NCBI GenBank assembly: GCA_023935145.1
Contig: CM043698.1
Coordinates: 85,296,001 to 85,360,000 of the forward strand
Reading direction: 5' to 3'
DNA from: Bretschneidera sinensis
Lineage: Eukaryota > Streptophyta > Magnoliopsida > Brassicales > Akaniaceae
DNA length: 64,000 bases
Shown here one piece after another: positions 45,401-57,100 of this stretch (positions are counted from its first letter, which is position 1; each line of letters begins with the position of its first letter). Made by a program: the position numbers and the translations under genes. The notes beneath the pieces are model-generated. The model searched no databases. It was not told the DNA's origin and saw only the letters and a list, made by a program, of their open reading frames with translations.

Positions 45401-46510
45401 CCTCTCGATTGTCCAAGCCAACCCAAGCCGTGTACCTCAAGACTCTCATCGCCTCGAGCATTGATGAGGTCCTCGTGCTGTCAGTAACTGAAGAAGAAAT
45501 TTGGGTAAACCCAATCCTCCGGTATTTGAGTGACGGTCAACTTCCCGAACAGAAAAACGAAGCTAGGAAGCTAATCTCTTGTGCGTCCTGATACGTGGTC
45601 ATAAACAAACAACTGTACACAAGAGGCCTTACTACGCCTTAACTAAGGTGTCTCGGGCCCACCGAAGCCAATTACACTCTTCGGAAGGTCCACGAAGGGG
45701 TATACAGAAATCACTTAGGAAGCCGGGCTTTAGCCCTAAAAGTACTCCGCCAGGGATATTACTGGCCCAAAATGTAGAAAGATGCCATGGAATTAGTCAA
45801 GCAACACAAAAGCTACCAGTAGTACTCCTTCGTTCCTCATCGACCGAAAAATCCTCTTGTCTCGTTCATGAACCCACTTCTGTTCGCCATGTGGGGGAAT
45901 GGATCTCCTTATCCCTTTATCGGGGTGCCCGATCAAAGAAAACATCTCATCATAGTGATAGAATACTTCACTAAGTGGGTGGAAGCCGAGCTGCTAGCCA
46001 GCATAACGGATCACCAGGCCCAAAGTTTCGTTTGGAAGTCTATAATGTGCCGGTCTGGTATACCCGAGTACTAGTCACTGATAACGGTAAACAATTCGAC
46101 AGCACCCGATTCAAGGCATTCTGGAACATCGATTCTTATCCGTTGGAACATCCACAAGCCAACGGGCAAGCCAAGGTGACCAATATGAAACTTTTGCAAG
46201 GCATCAACAGAAAACTAAACGAAACCGACAAGCAATGGGCTAACCATATTCTGAATGTACTCTGGGCCTACCGAACCACCGCTTGGACACCAACGAGGGA
46301 AACCCCTTTCTTCATGGCGTACGGCTCCGAATTGGTAATCCCTTTAGAAGTCGGGGTGCTCTTGTTACGATTACAAAACTTTAAGTAAGTTAACAACGAA
46401 GAGGCCTTACGGATGAACATTGATTTCATCGACGAATCTCGGGATATGGCCCAGATCCAGTTAGCCGCCTACCAGCAGAGGGCGATTAGATATTACAACT
46501 CTCAAGTTTG
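45401..46510 (+). pseudogene. Tat integrase (element 2)
   Basis: In several frames: zinc-finger-like YTLRKVHEGVYRNHLGSRAL, QGYYWPKM; core IEYFTKWVEAELL; DNGKQFDSTRFKAFW; YPLEHPQANGQAKVTNM; WANHILNVLWAYRTTAWTPT; ETPFFMAYGSELVIP. The D..D..E triad can be placed (D of a former DYF changed to E in IEYF, D of DNGKQF, E uncertain). Frameshifts near 45590, 46070 and 46140 and a stop at 46386 inactivate it. Confidence 0.85.
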
Positions 46511-46849
46511 AAGTAGAAGTTTTAAGTGACACAGCCTCATTCTACAAAAAAATAAAGTATCTCATCCCCGAGAAATGGGGAAGCTCGTCCCAAATTGGGA
46601 AATCCCGTATTGCATCAAGAGAGTGTGTTGGACTGAAACTTTCGAACTCAAGGAGTTGGGCAGTAAGCCTATCCCTCGCACTTAGAATGCGGAGAACCTC
46701 CGCAAATTCTACTAGTAGTGTGCCCCTAAGTGTAACTCATGGAGCGCCTCGGTTATTAATAAAATTTGAAGTATCAAAACCCAAGTGCAATTAAAACTAA
46801 GGAAAAACAAGTTAAAGGAAAAAGAAAGCCAAGAATCTCATTAAATTAT

Positions 46850-49025
46850 ATAATAACATAAAGTCGTTATTGGCCCTAGCTTACAAAGAGAAAGAAAGAA
46901 AAGAACACTACAAAATAAAAAATGTAAAGTCCTCAGGGGCGGTTTCCCCTACGAACACAACCTCGACCTCACCACCTGGCTGAGTTGCCTCCATTTCTTC
47001 GCTGTCTCCACCGACCATGACTCCCTCCTCATCCCTCGAGTCGCCTAGATTGAGGGTTGAGAATTTGACCTAAGGATAGAGGGCCTCAACCTTCTTTTTG
47101 ACCTCTTAGAAGCCCTCAAAGAACTGTTGGTCGGCCTCCTCTTTAATTGCCTCTAGGTAGGAGGCTGAGTCCTTGAAGGTGGCCAAAGCCTCCTCCACGG
47201 ACCTCTTAACGACCTCTACAGCCTCATTTCCCAACCGTTACCCAAAAGCCGCCACAATATCTCTCTCCATGTGTAGGGCGTCTCTCTCCTGCATGGCCTC
47301 GACTTTGGCCTGATTGACCCCTTTTAGGGAAGTCTGCAGTTGCTAGATGACCTCGCAGGTCATACAGTCTTTGTTAGCACTGGCCTAGCTTCTCAGCCAT
47401 ACCTAGGCACCAGCGCGACAACACTCCAAGTAATATGCCTAACTGAAACAAAACGAAGGATCATTAGCTACTAGGAAGTAGAAGAAACTCAAGGAAAGGG
47501 AAAAATGACAGCTTTTACCTGAAAGATCAGGGCCTCAGCTATCGAGAAAAGCCTCTCGATCAGCTTTCGCGAAAGCTCGATCATGTCGCGAGGTGGGATC
47601 CCCAAGACGAGGTACTCTCGAGCCACCTGGGTGTGGGTAAAGATCGAGTCATCGATCTTCAGGCCGTAGTTGGACGTGAAGACCCTGACTGCAGAAAAAT
47701 CGCCCCAATACAAAGACAGAGCCTACGTTGGCTCAAACTGGGGCATGACCGAGACAACCCTCGGCTCAAGGGAGAGCTCAGAGGGGCGCTCCAAGTCGAT
47801 AGGAATGGGAGAAGGGGCCCGCAGCCTCTTCCTCAAACCTTGGGCTAGAACGGGCTGCTTCCCCGCCTGGGCAACCCTCTTATTCTCCTAAGCTATCTTT
47901 CTAGCCCGCTCCCTGGCCCTAGCTATAGCTTCCATCTCTACTCAAACAAAAAACACAAGTATGAGTATGAGGTAAAGACGTGAAAAACTAAAGCAAAGTG
48001 TAAAGAAAATATAAAGCAAAAAAAAGAGAAAGGGCATAAACACCGAGATTACCGCTCTCTATGGTTTCCTTTGGGCAGCGACGGCAGAGGTCGCGCCTCA
48101 CCAACTCCTCGTTATCATACATAACCTCCACGACTAGGGGCGCGACCACCATAGCCTTCAATGTCTCTTACTCACGGTGTAAGAGGTGCGGCTTCTTGCT
48201 CTTGCCCGTATAATCCAGATTCCATGAAAGGGGAACCTCGAAGCTCCTCTCACCCTGGGCTAAGAAGAAAGACTTCTTCCACTTCTTGATCGAGGAAGGC
48301 TTCTTCTTCAACAGTCTCCTCTTCATCCTTGAGCTGATCACGACCCACCCATACTGGCCGTGCTTACTTATTTGGAAGTAGGCCTTGAAGACGTTGATAT
48401 TCATCAACCTCTCACCTCCGTGCAGACATATATGAAGGCCATGATCAGGCGCACTGGGTTAGGCACCAACTGGCACAGTGCTATGTAAAAAATCTTAGCA
48501 TTGTGTAGAAGGAAAAGGGGTGGAGAGGAAACCTAAGCCTAGCTCTCATGTGTTGCTCGTAAACACATATCTCATGGGCGCGCGGTTCGAGAAAACGTCA
48601 CATACCCTCTCTCCAACCCTAGCTGGCCTGAGGGTGTACTATTTAGGAATACGGTACACCCTCTGAATGACCTCGAGTTCCTTCTCCTCCATCTGGTTGG
48701 GCACAGAGTTCACCGCGAATGACCATTGAACTCTCTCCTCAACCATCATATCTCCCCTCAGCTCGACCAATGTCCTATCCACCTCATCCTTACCCTCAAA
48801 AGAGGAATTCTCCTCCTCTCCCTTCTCTTCCCCTGGCACGTAGGGCACTATTGCTAATGGCCCCTCCTGAGTAGTAACTTCCTCCGAGGACTCACCCCCA
48901 CTAGAGGATAAGCCTATGACCGCCTCTAACTCCCTAGACAAATCCCCGCTATCCTCACTACCACTATAGGGCCTATTGCAAAATCTATTTATCGAAGACA
49001 TGGTAAAATAGGTAGAGAGACTCAT
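46850..49025 (-). pseudogene. Antisense extra ORF of Tat element 2
   Basis: A minus-strand coding region starts at 49025 (MSLSTYFTMSSINRF, with a second Met at 49001). An acidic, Ser/Glu-rich N-part (48639-49025) leads to a conserved middle (48168-48407: MNINVFKAYFQISKHGQYGW, SIKKWKKSFFLAQGERSFEV) and a charged, probably coiled-coil C-part (46950-47710). It is interrupted by stops and shifts. Position (between integrase and 3' LTR, opposite strand) matches the antisense ORFs described for Grande- and Retand-like Tat elements. The protein's role is unknown. Confidence 0.7.
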
Positions 49026-49261
49026 CTAGAGTTGATATCCACGTCTACTCCAAGTAGTAGTTCCTTCTTTAACTTACGCCTCAATCTCCCTTCAGCGAAA
49101 GCACTCCCAAAGATCTCCACTCGACTCCGAGCACCCCAATCTCCAAGTGAACTCTGAGAACTCTTTAACTTATCTCAAAATTTTGACCAACTCCCTGGGC
49201 TATCAAATTTTTCTCTAATTGCAAATGAAATAAAGTGAAGAGAAATAAGAAAGAACTACTC

Positions 49262-49270
49262 TTATATAGG
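49262..49270 (-). promoter_or_regulatory. TATA box for the antisense ORF
   Basis: The minus strand reads CCTATATAAG 235-245 bp upstream of the antisense start codon, followed by TTTCATTTGCAA. It faces away from the element's own transcription, so it may be a separate promoter. Confidence 0.5.
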
Positions 49271-49342
49271 AGTATGGGCATGGTAACCGAGGAGAATTAA
49301 CTCTGCTACAGTTGGGAAGACGTGACGTTTGGTATGACTAAG

Positions 49343-49550
49343 GTACCGTTACGTTATTCAAAGGCTCTCACAGTCATAACGATGAGACATTTTATGTACT
49401 CGAGGTGCTGTTACGTTCCCTAAGGCTCCCTCAGCCATGAAAAAATGACGCTTGGCATAACCAAGATGTCGTTGCGTTCCCCAAGGTTCCCTCAGCCGTG
49501 AAAAAAAGGGCGTTTGGCATAACCAAGGCACTATTCCACTCCCTAAGGCG
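49343..49550 (+). repeat. 62-bp tandem repeat, about 3.3 copies
   Basis: Units carry GTTRCGTTCCCYAAGGYTCC, then CTCAGCC, TGAAAAAA and GGCATAACCAAG. The first unit is the most diverged. Confidence 0.7.
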
Positions 49551-49749
49551 ACAAAAGGCGAACAATCAATGATGAACGCCACCATTTCACTTAAAGTGAC
49601 TAGGCATATTAAATTACCCAATATTCCATGTTTAAAGGCGGCCCAACGTTCCTGCATTGAATACTGTCACAGAAGATTCTAGAAACAACCCAAAGGCTTT
49701 TCTTTTATGGGCCCAAAGGTCAGAGAAATTGTTGAAAGCCCAAAATTCT

Positions 49750-49948
49750 ACTAAGGACTCGAAAGAGAGAAGCCCAAAAAGTCCACTAAGGACTCCAAAG
49801 GGAGAGACCTAAAAAGTCCACTAAGGACTCCAAAGGGAGAAACCCAAAAGTCCACTAAGGACCCCAGAAAAAAAAGCCCAAAAGTCCACTAAGAACCCCA
49901 GAAGAAAAAGCCCAAAAGTCCACTAAGGACTTCAAAGACAGACAACCC
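49750..49948 (+). repeat. 34-37 bp tandem repeat, 5.5 copies
   Basis: Units of the form ACTAAGGACTCCAAAGGGAG followed by AGCCCAAAAAGTCC; later units have CCCCAGAAAAAA in place of CTCCAAAGGG. Confidence 0.8.
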
Positions 49949-49970
49949 AGACCAAACACCCACGAGGATT

Positions 49971-50364
49971 CTCCAAGGCCGAGCATATTGACTGCTGCTC
50001 AAATGCTCGATCCAACGTCTCCAAGGCTGAGCATATTGACTGATGTTCAAATGCTCGATCCAACGTCTCCAAGGTCGAGCATATTGATTGTTGCTTAAAT
50101 GCTCGGTCTAATGTCTCCAAGGTCGAGCATATTAACTGCTGCTCAAATACTCGGCCCAACACCTCCAAGGTAGAGCATATTGACTACTGCTTAAATGCTT
50201 GGTCTAACGTCTCCAAGGCCGAGCATATTGACTGATGCTCAAATGCTCGGCCCAATACTTCCAAGGTCGAGTATATTGATTGTTTTTCAGATGCTCGGTC
50301 CAACATTTACAAGGCCGAGCATATTGACTGCTCCTCAAACGCTCGACCTAATGTCTCTCAAGCC
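49971..50364 (+). repeat. 48-bp tandem repeat, 8 copies in perfect register
   Basis: GAGCATATTG occurs at 49981, 50029, 50077, 50125, 50173, 50221, 50269 (as GAGTATATTG) and 50317, always 48 bp apart. Each unit holds an inverted pair GAGCAT...ATGCTC. As 48 is divisible by three, the minus strand is open at 49932-50168 with 16-residue repeats (ICSTLETLDRAFKQQS). The open frame is probably incidental. Confidence 0.9.
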
Positions 50365-50746
50365 GAAGCTCTATTATACTTCCTTGAAACACATAAATGT
50401 CTTTAAGGAAGTGGGGGTCCTCTGAAGCTGCTAATAAGTCACCCTCTAGTAGCCAGATGACATGTGGAATAATACTCCTCCAATGACCGAAAGACACATG
50501 GCCACACCCATAAGTCACCCTCCAGTAGCCTGCCGACATGTGGAGCAATTCCCCTCCAATAACTGAATGACATGTGAACGAGCAGTTGACATAACCGTTG
50601 TCATTCGCGGACTCCCCATGCAAAAATGTAAGCGTAATTGCGGGGATTGAGTCGTCTCTGAACACATGACAAGGCCCTTCGCTAGAGAAGCGAGATCTCA
50701 GGGATCGCACCATTCCGAGCACGTGGCCAACTTGCCTCCAAAATAC

Positions 50747-50754
50747 TATAAAAG
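50747..50754 (+). promoter_or_regulatory. TATA box of Tat element 2 LTR
   Basis: TATAAAAG, in the same setting as TATAAAAG at 16311 in element 1. Confidence 0.55.
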
Positions 50755-50940
50755 GCCCAAGGTATGTGAATTCATGTTCATCTCTAATCTCAAACTCATC
50801 ACTGAAACACCGGCACCTCAACTATCCATTTTCCAAAAATCTTGTCCTAACAAAGGCATAAGGGAGTCTTTAGAGGCACCACCCCCTCTTCTCTGATGAC
50901 TCTTTAGCTTACCCCTCAGCAGCAGACTTTCGACATCAAT

Positions 50941-51559
50941 AGGTAATATTAAAAATGATGTTTAGTAAGTGATTTAAACAATCACTTGTCGAATGTCGTC
51001 AAATAGTTTTCATCTAATGATATTTTAAGATTATGTGTTAACCATTAAAAATTATGAAAAATTATTAATAATTAAATAAAATTAAAATAATAATTTAACT
51101 AATTTTTAATATAATATATAATCCACATTGTATCATATCTTTGTTCGGTGATCATTATTATAGAACTGAAATCATGAAATCAAATTTCCAACATAAAATC
51201 TTACAAAAATAAGAGAACTTTGACAAAGTATTTATAAATTAATTAAAATAAATGCAAAAAATTAGCTACCGTCTAAAAAATAAAAAATTAAATTGTCCAA
51301 GCGACTGGGACCCATATCTTATAATTCATCCAAGACAACTGGACCCACAAGAACCCAGTAAATATCCCAACTAATATCACCACCGTACGACCAAATTATA
51401 AAAGAAAAAAAACCAGACCAAATTATGCAATTCGAATAAAAATTAAAAATAAGAAGAATCCCACTTCGATTTCACTTAACCCTTACAAATCACAATTACC
51501 ATTAAACTATTCTTCCTAATCCAAATCGATTTCTCTATCTCCACCAAGTCATTCCTCTC
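50941..51559 (+). other. Upstream region of the fructokinase gene
   Basis: AT-rich; no gene or transposon recognised. It separates the Tat element from the fructokinase promoter by only about 600 bp. Confidence 0.55.
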
Positions 51560-51567
51560 TATAAATA
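51560..51567 (+). promoter_or_regulatory. TATA box of the fructokinase gene
   Basis: TATAAATA lies 105 bp upstream of the start codon and is followed by a CT-rich leader (CCTCCTCCTCTTCTCTCTCT), typical of strongly expressed plant genes. Transcription should start near 51590-51600. Confidence 0.75.
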
Positions 51568-51671
51568 CCTCCCCCATACTCCTCCTCCTCTTCTCTCTCT
51601 CCTATTATATTAGTTCCCTTCTATTTGTCTGTCTTCCCTCTGTCCAAGAATCTATCCAGTCAGAAACGAAA

Positions 51672-54600
51672 ATGGCGTCCAACGGTGATAAGAGCCTGAT
51701 CGTGAGCTTCGGCGAGATGCTCATCGACTTCGTGCCCACCGTCTCGGGCGTTTCACTTGCCGAGGCTCCAGGCTTCCTCAACGCTCCCGGTGGGGCCCCC
51801 GCCAACGTGGCAATCGCTGTCTCTCGGATCGGCGGGCGCGCCGCCTTTGTAGGCAAGCTCGGCGACGACGAGTTCGGCCACATGCTCGCTGGGATCCTCA
51901 AGGAAAACGGCGTCGCTGCTGAGGGCATCAACTTCGACAAGGGCGCCAGGACCGCGCTCGCGTTCGTGACACTACGCGCCGACGGGGAGCGTGAGTTCAT
52001 GTTCTACCGGAACCCCAGTGCCGATATGCTCTTGAGACCTGACGAGCTCAACCTTGAACTTATCAGATCTGTATGTGACTCTAATAATCTCTCTCTTTCA
52101 AGTATTTTATTTGTTTTGTACTATTATTTTTGGTTTCGTTGATTTGAATCTTAACAGGATCTAGTTTCTTTAGTTTTCTTCTTTTTTTAAAGAAAAAAAA
52201 GGAGATTTTGAAAAAAAATATTGGATTTTTGTGTTGGGATCATAGATTTTTGTAGAGAGTGCTGAAATCACATGCGGTGATGTGATCGTGGACTGTAAAA
52301 AGCTGACACGTGGGCAACCTTAGTAGGCCGGGTCGACTTAGGTCCCACTTTTGCATATTTAGATTAGATTTGCATTTTTGTTGGAAAAGTATTTTCCAGT
52401 TTTATATCGTAATTGAACGTGGGAGTTGATAATATCACTGGCAGATTTTTTCTCTCCCCTCTTCTAGTTAGACCAAATGCTTGACCGGCTTGTCAGCGCA
52501 GTGCTAAACTCACGTCGGTGACCTTGTATGATTTCGTTTTGTTTTACCGTTATCCTTTTTCTTGGAGTTTGTTTTTTTCCTCAATGGACGGTGACCTTTT
52601 TTTTTTTAACGTGCCACGTTTTTAGATCTGGGTGTTGCAGAAGCATCATCCCTCATGAAATCTCTCTTAAATTAATCAAATAAGTCTCAAAGTTTGATCT
52701 CTTAAAGTTTCAATTGATCAAATAAATTGAAACTTCATAAATCAATTTTATCGAAAAACCAAACTATGGGATCCAAGATTGACATTTCGCCCGGTTTATT
52801 GCTATGGATTTCATTTTCCCAATTTCTTGTTTATAAATTGTAGAATTTCTTAGGAGCGTTTGTCTGTCTCCATGGATTGAGCCACGTCCCACGGGTAGTG
52901 ACTACGGATCCAAAGGTGATAGAATGATAATTTGGGTATTAAATATTTTTTAAAATCTTTTTACTGTAATTACTAATAAACTTCCCTACTTACTAGTGAA
53001 CCTTTTGAATCCGTGAAATCAACACTCCTCTTTGCGGCACTCTCTCTCCACTTTCTCTCATCTAACGTGAGAGATTGGAGTAGGTATGTGGTGCTAGATG
53101 CTGGGTGTTGTTCTCACGTGTTGTTATGTGCCTTCACGTGCTCCATCCGCAATCCGTGTACCCTCGTAGGAGTATTTTTCAAAAGATTTTTTTTTACAAT
53201 TTGTCAAAAATAAAGATTGGATTTTGAGTTTTTAATTGTTTATGCAAATTTATTTATTCGACCACATCGTAAATTTCTTGAGGCACTTCAGATCTTTTTG
53301 GGCTTCTTTACAAAAGAAATTGGATTTTTTTTTGGGAAATTTAGGTTTTTTTCTTTTTAACAATTGGATATTCTTTACTCCACGCTTCACGCCTGCTACT
53401 GAAATATACAATGGATGTTGTATATTTTTGTTTTTTCCCTTTAATTCCTACCTGCCCTTTCTTTAACAGTCTCATAATCGTTATTTAATTGGTCTTTTTT
53501 CTCTCTTTATTTTTGTGGTAATTTTATGATTAAGATTTGAAAGTATTTTATATCAATGTTCTTTTTTTATAAAGTTAATGTCTACAAAGGTCGTATACGC
53601 TTTAAACATGCATTTTTTTTTTTTAATGAAAATCGAATGGTAATTTTATAAAAATTGAATAATAATTTTAAGAAAATCAAACAGTAACATGGTTTAAAAT
53701 AAAATGTTGATGTCTATGCAGCACGTTTTCCTTGAGACACAACCCAATATTGTACATGTGCATTTTTATCTTTCTAGAAAACATCTCAATGTGAACAGTG
53801 TAAAAGTACTTTGTACTGCTAGACAATTCTGGTTAGTGTTGAAATTGAATGTTGGATGTCAATCTGTCCAAAAATTTACAGCTTAGCCTATGGCCCTCCA
53901 TGGGGCATCATTACTTTATATTGAATTTCAGCAAAAAAAATAAAAAAGGTGAAAAATACAAGGACAAATTATATCAATGTAGCTGTATAGATTACTTAAT
54001 TGATTGTTAACATATTTTTTTAGTAATAATATTTGATTTTTGAATGTGTAAATAGGCTAAAGTATTCCATTATGGATCAATAAGCTTGATTGTGGAGCCA
54101 TGCAGATCAGCACACCTAAAGGCAATGGAAGTAGCAAAAGAAGCAGGAGCCCTCCTCTCTTACGACCCTAACCTCCGGCTACCATTATGGCCCTCAGCCG
54201 AGGAGGCATGTGAGCAGATAAAAAGCATATGGGACAAGGCTGAGGTGATCAAGGTCAGTGATGTTGAGCTAGAGTTCCTAACTGGGAGCGATAAAATTGA
54301 TGATGCTTCAGCTATGTCACTATGGCACCCTAACTTGAAGCTCCTCTTGGTCACCCTTGGTGAAAAAGGTTGCAGATATTACACTAAGGTAAACTTCAAT
54401 TCAAACCCTTTTTAGTATTTTTTTTTGTTTACAACCTTTTTCAGTAATCCTAAAAAAACCCTTTTCGGTGAATTAAACCTACTAAACTTGGTCAATACTT
54501 TTTTTTGAGCGATTTATATTGATTTATTTGATGAAAGAATGAACTCACAGTACCATTACATAAACCAATCCAAAATACTACCATAATATTCACTTAAAGT

Positions 54601-56087
54601 AAGAAAATAACCAATATATAATTAGACAAACAACCCACACATTAGTGGAAGTCAAACTTGGGATCTTGTAGTCTACCATTAAACCAATGTTTCATGGGCA
54701 ACTTGGTCAATACCATTACTATATTAGTTGGACATTTTTTACTTTTAGTTGTAATGGGTAGGTGTAGATATGTTTCCACTCGCTTAAGAAACCCGTGGGC
54801 TCAGAATGTGAAGCCTTGCCAGGCTTAATTTTGGTGGGTGTGTTAATTTGTCAGTATTTTACAGGGTTGGGTTCCAATGTAAACTGCTAATTGTTGAATT
54901 TTGATGAGAGCCTTATGAAGTTTAAACTCATTTACTATTTTGTTTGGTACATGAGATTTGGATAAAGATCTCTACCCTCACCTCCACCCACTCTAATATT
55001 TAAACTAAACTAAACCCAAGCGGCTGTGGTAATTATGTGTCATAAGGTAAATAAAAAAGTGAGAATATGTTGCCTTAAGTTTTATACTTGGCACCAACTC
55101 GATTACTACTCTTTACTGGTAGTAGTAGCTGATATGATGACCCTTTCCTTTAAGTTTAATGTTCAATGATGTCCATTAGGTGATGCCAAAAGACATGGAT
55201 TTTGTCAAAGAATTGTATTTAGAAATCAAATTCATTTCACACTAATATTCTAGTTGAAGCTACAACCCTCAACTTGGATTTTTGGGTTTTATTTTATGTT
55301 GGGTAGGTGGCTGGTGGATCTCAGCAATATCCACACTCCACTCCACCTTGTACTTGAGCTTTAATAATGGACCCTTGTGCATTTATTTAAACCTAAACTG
55401 CTGCAATGTCGCAATCAAAATCTTGTAATACTACTAATTTTTAAAAGCTCTCTTATGTTTTTATAGGAAATCAATTAAATACTATATTTTTTTTTTCTTG
55501 AATAAGAGGTGCTTGTGTTTGAAGCAAACTGAAGGAACTACTAATATGAAAATTAGAAGGCCTTTGTGGAGAAATTCTGTCATGGGTCATTGACCAAAGA
55601 AGGAAATTAAGCTGCTTAGGTAAAACCATAAACAAATTGCTTACATTTGTCTTAACAGCTTATTCTTGTTTGTGCAAATGTAGAATTTCCATGGATCAGT
55701 TGAAGCTTTCCATGTCAACACGGTAGATACTACTGGTGCTGGTGATGCATTTGTTGGTGCCCTACTATGCAAGATTGTTGATGACCACTCTCTGCTTGAG
55801 GTAAGCAATCATTATACTAGTAAATAGAAAAGAATGCCAACAGGTTGCATTGCATGTTAGCTTTTTAAGTGGTTCTGTGGAATTTAGTTTCTCTTTTCTT
55901 ACACGGTTTTAAGTAAATTAGATGATCAACATCTCTGTTTGAATTGTTTCTAATGCAGGATGAAGCAAGATTGAGGGAAGTACTCAGATTTGCAAATGCA
56001 TGTGGGGCCATCACAACTACCAAAAAGGGAGCAATCCCAGCTCTTCCCACAGAGGCTGAAGTTCTCGCCCTACTCAATGGGCAATAG
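51672..56087 (+). CDS. FRK: Fructokinase, cytosolic type, four exons
   Basis: Fructokinase (pfkB family) phosphorylates fructose to fructose 6-phosphate with ATP, feeding sucrose-derived carbon into glycolysis and starch. Exons: 51672-52070, 54056-54388, 55684-55800, 55959-56087; all borders are GT..AG and phase 0, giving 325 residues (family 320-340). The start fits, as [20 protein letters not shown] is the normal N-terminus. pfkB signature 1 region: [16 protein letters not shown] (residues about 37-52). Other marks: [59 protein letters not shown]. Signature 2 with the catalytic Asp is [11 protein letters not shown] (many homologues have S in place of A). It ends [16 protein letters not shown]. 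No transit peptide is seen, so it is probably cytosolic, closest in memory to Arabidopsis FRK1 (At2g31390). Exon 1 is GC-rich compared with the rest. Intron 1 is 1985 bp and carries ACACGTGG (52307), a G-box-like word. No lesion was found. Confidence 0.97.
52071..54055 (+). other. Fructokinase intron 1
   Basis: T-rich intron with GTATGT donor and AAATAG acceptor. No inserted element is recognised. Confidence 0.7.
54485..54713 (-). mobile_element. SINE in fructokinase intron 2 with perfect target duplication
   Basis: AACTTGGTCAATAC occurs at 54485-54498 and, unchanged, at 54700-54713. The 201 bp between them (54499-54699), read on the minus strand, start GCCCATGAAACATTGG, carry an A-box-like TGGTTTAATGGTAGA and a B-box-like AAGTTTGACTTCC, and end in GAGCTCAAAAAAAAG-like sequence with A8 (T8 at 54499-54506 on +). 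This is a complete tRNA-derived SINE. The perfect duplication suggests a fairly young insertion. It lies antisense to the gene and away from the splice sites. Confidence 0.88.
54714..55683 (+). other. Rest of fructokinase intron 2
   Basis: AT-rich; nothing further recognised. The acceptor is GCAAATGTAG at 55674-55683. Confidence 0.65.
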
Positions 56088-57100
56088 GAAACTGTTACAT
56101 AGTTGGCCCACTTTTTCACTTATAGTTTTTTTTTTCTTTTTATTCTGCCTTCTTCAGTAGCAGTTGCTTGGAAGTCAATTAAAGAGGATGAATAACCTCT
56201 AAATTTTTCTCTTCTTTCTGTTTTTTAGTTACCTTCGTGTAATGATGAAAGACTTGCGTTCCGAGGTGTTTAGTGAATAACGTTTGTTGGGTTTGGCATT
56301 AGCAAAATTTGTTCAATTTGTGACAACAGGCAGATGTTTATGTTTTTTGGACGTTTCGAACTTGAGATCTTCTCGATGATTGTTAAAGCTTAATAGTTTG
56401 ATCATTGCATTTGTATTATCATTGAAACTAATGATGCATTATACAAATATTTTGATCAACAAGAAAAATCAATAATTTAAATTCACTGGTTGCTATTTAT
56501 ATCGTTAGTAATAAATCCTGACTCAACAAGTGCCATTAAAAGTTCAATCACTGTGTAGCAACATGCATATGCGATGGTCGCTTTCTCAATTCTCAGGAGT
56601 ATGTACGTATCCACTAATGTTAAAGCACTTTTTAGTACTGTATTATATTTGTTGGCTATAAAACGTAATAGAATATCAGAAAATTCATAATACCAGAGTT
56701 TTTGAAAATGAAATAACGAATCCATAATCTAAAGGTTTTACAATTTTTTTGAATTCATTCAAGCCTTAATTACTTGTCAAATTGAAATCATTTTTGTCTT
56801 AGTTCAAATTTAAAAGTATTTATGATTTGAAGGTTTTTACAAAAGCTTTACCTTCGAATTACATCCAAGTTTTTAAAATTAATTTATATACATTTCAAAT
56901 TCATGTCAAATGCACAGCTTCCATGCAATATCTCCATGTACAACCAGAATACTTCATAATATTAAGTAGCTGTCATAAAATACACTCTTACTCTATATCC
57001 TCCTTTCTTTGTAAGGATGGGAAAAATATTTTCACTTGTATTAGATGGACTAAAGCCGGGGCTTTTTTAACCTAGTAGTTACCTCCTAGTCTTCCATATA
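56088..57100. other. Fructokinase 3' UTR and intergenic DNA
   Basis: The first 250-300 bp are probably the 3' UTR (T-rich, with ATGAATAA-like words near 56190 and GTGAATAACG near 56275). Beyond that AT-rich DNA follows without recognisable genes. Confidence 0.5.

Larger units (their letters stand above)
49030..50940 (+). mobile_element. LTR-like 3' region of Tat element 2
   Basis: It holds three tandem arrays, a TATA box at 50747 and a leader-like stretch ending near CGACATCA at 50938. Without a second LTR copy the borders are uncertain. Confidence 0.55.

Noticed and set aside
46850..49025. The antisense ORF as an independent host gene
   Set aside because: Its place between Tat integrase and the repeat-rich LTR region, and a counterpart at the same place in element 1, show that it belongs to the element.
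49932..50168. Minus frame with four 16-residue repeats as a possible repeat protein
   Set aside because: The 48-bp array length keeps any frame open; the units lie within an LTR region and have no start context or family match.
52071..54055. Small frames in fructokinase intron 1 (for example 53013-53213, 53236-53466)
   Set aside because: They are T-rich chance frames inside a well-defined intron.
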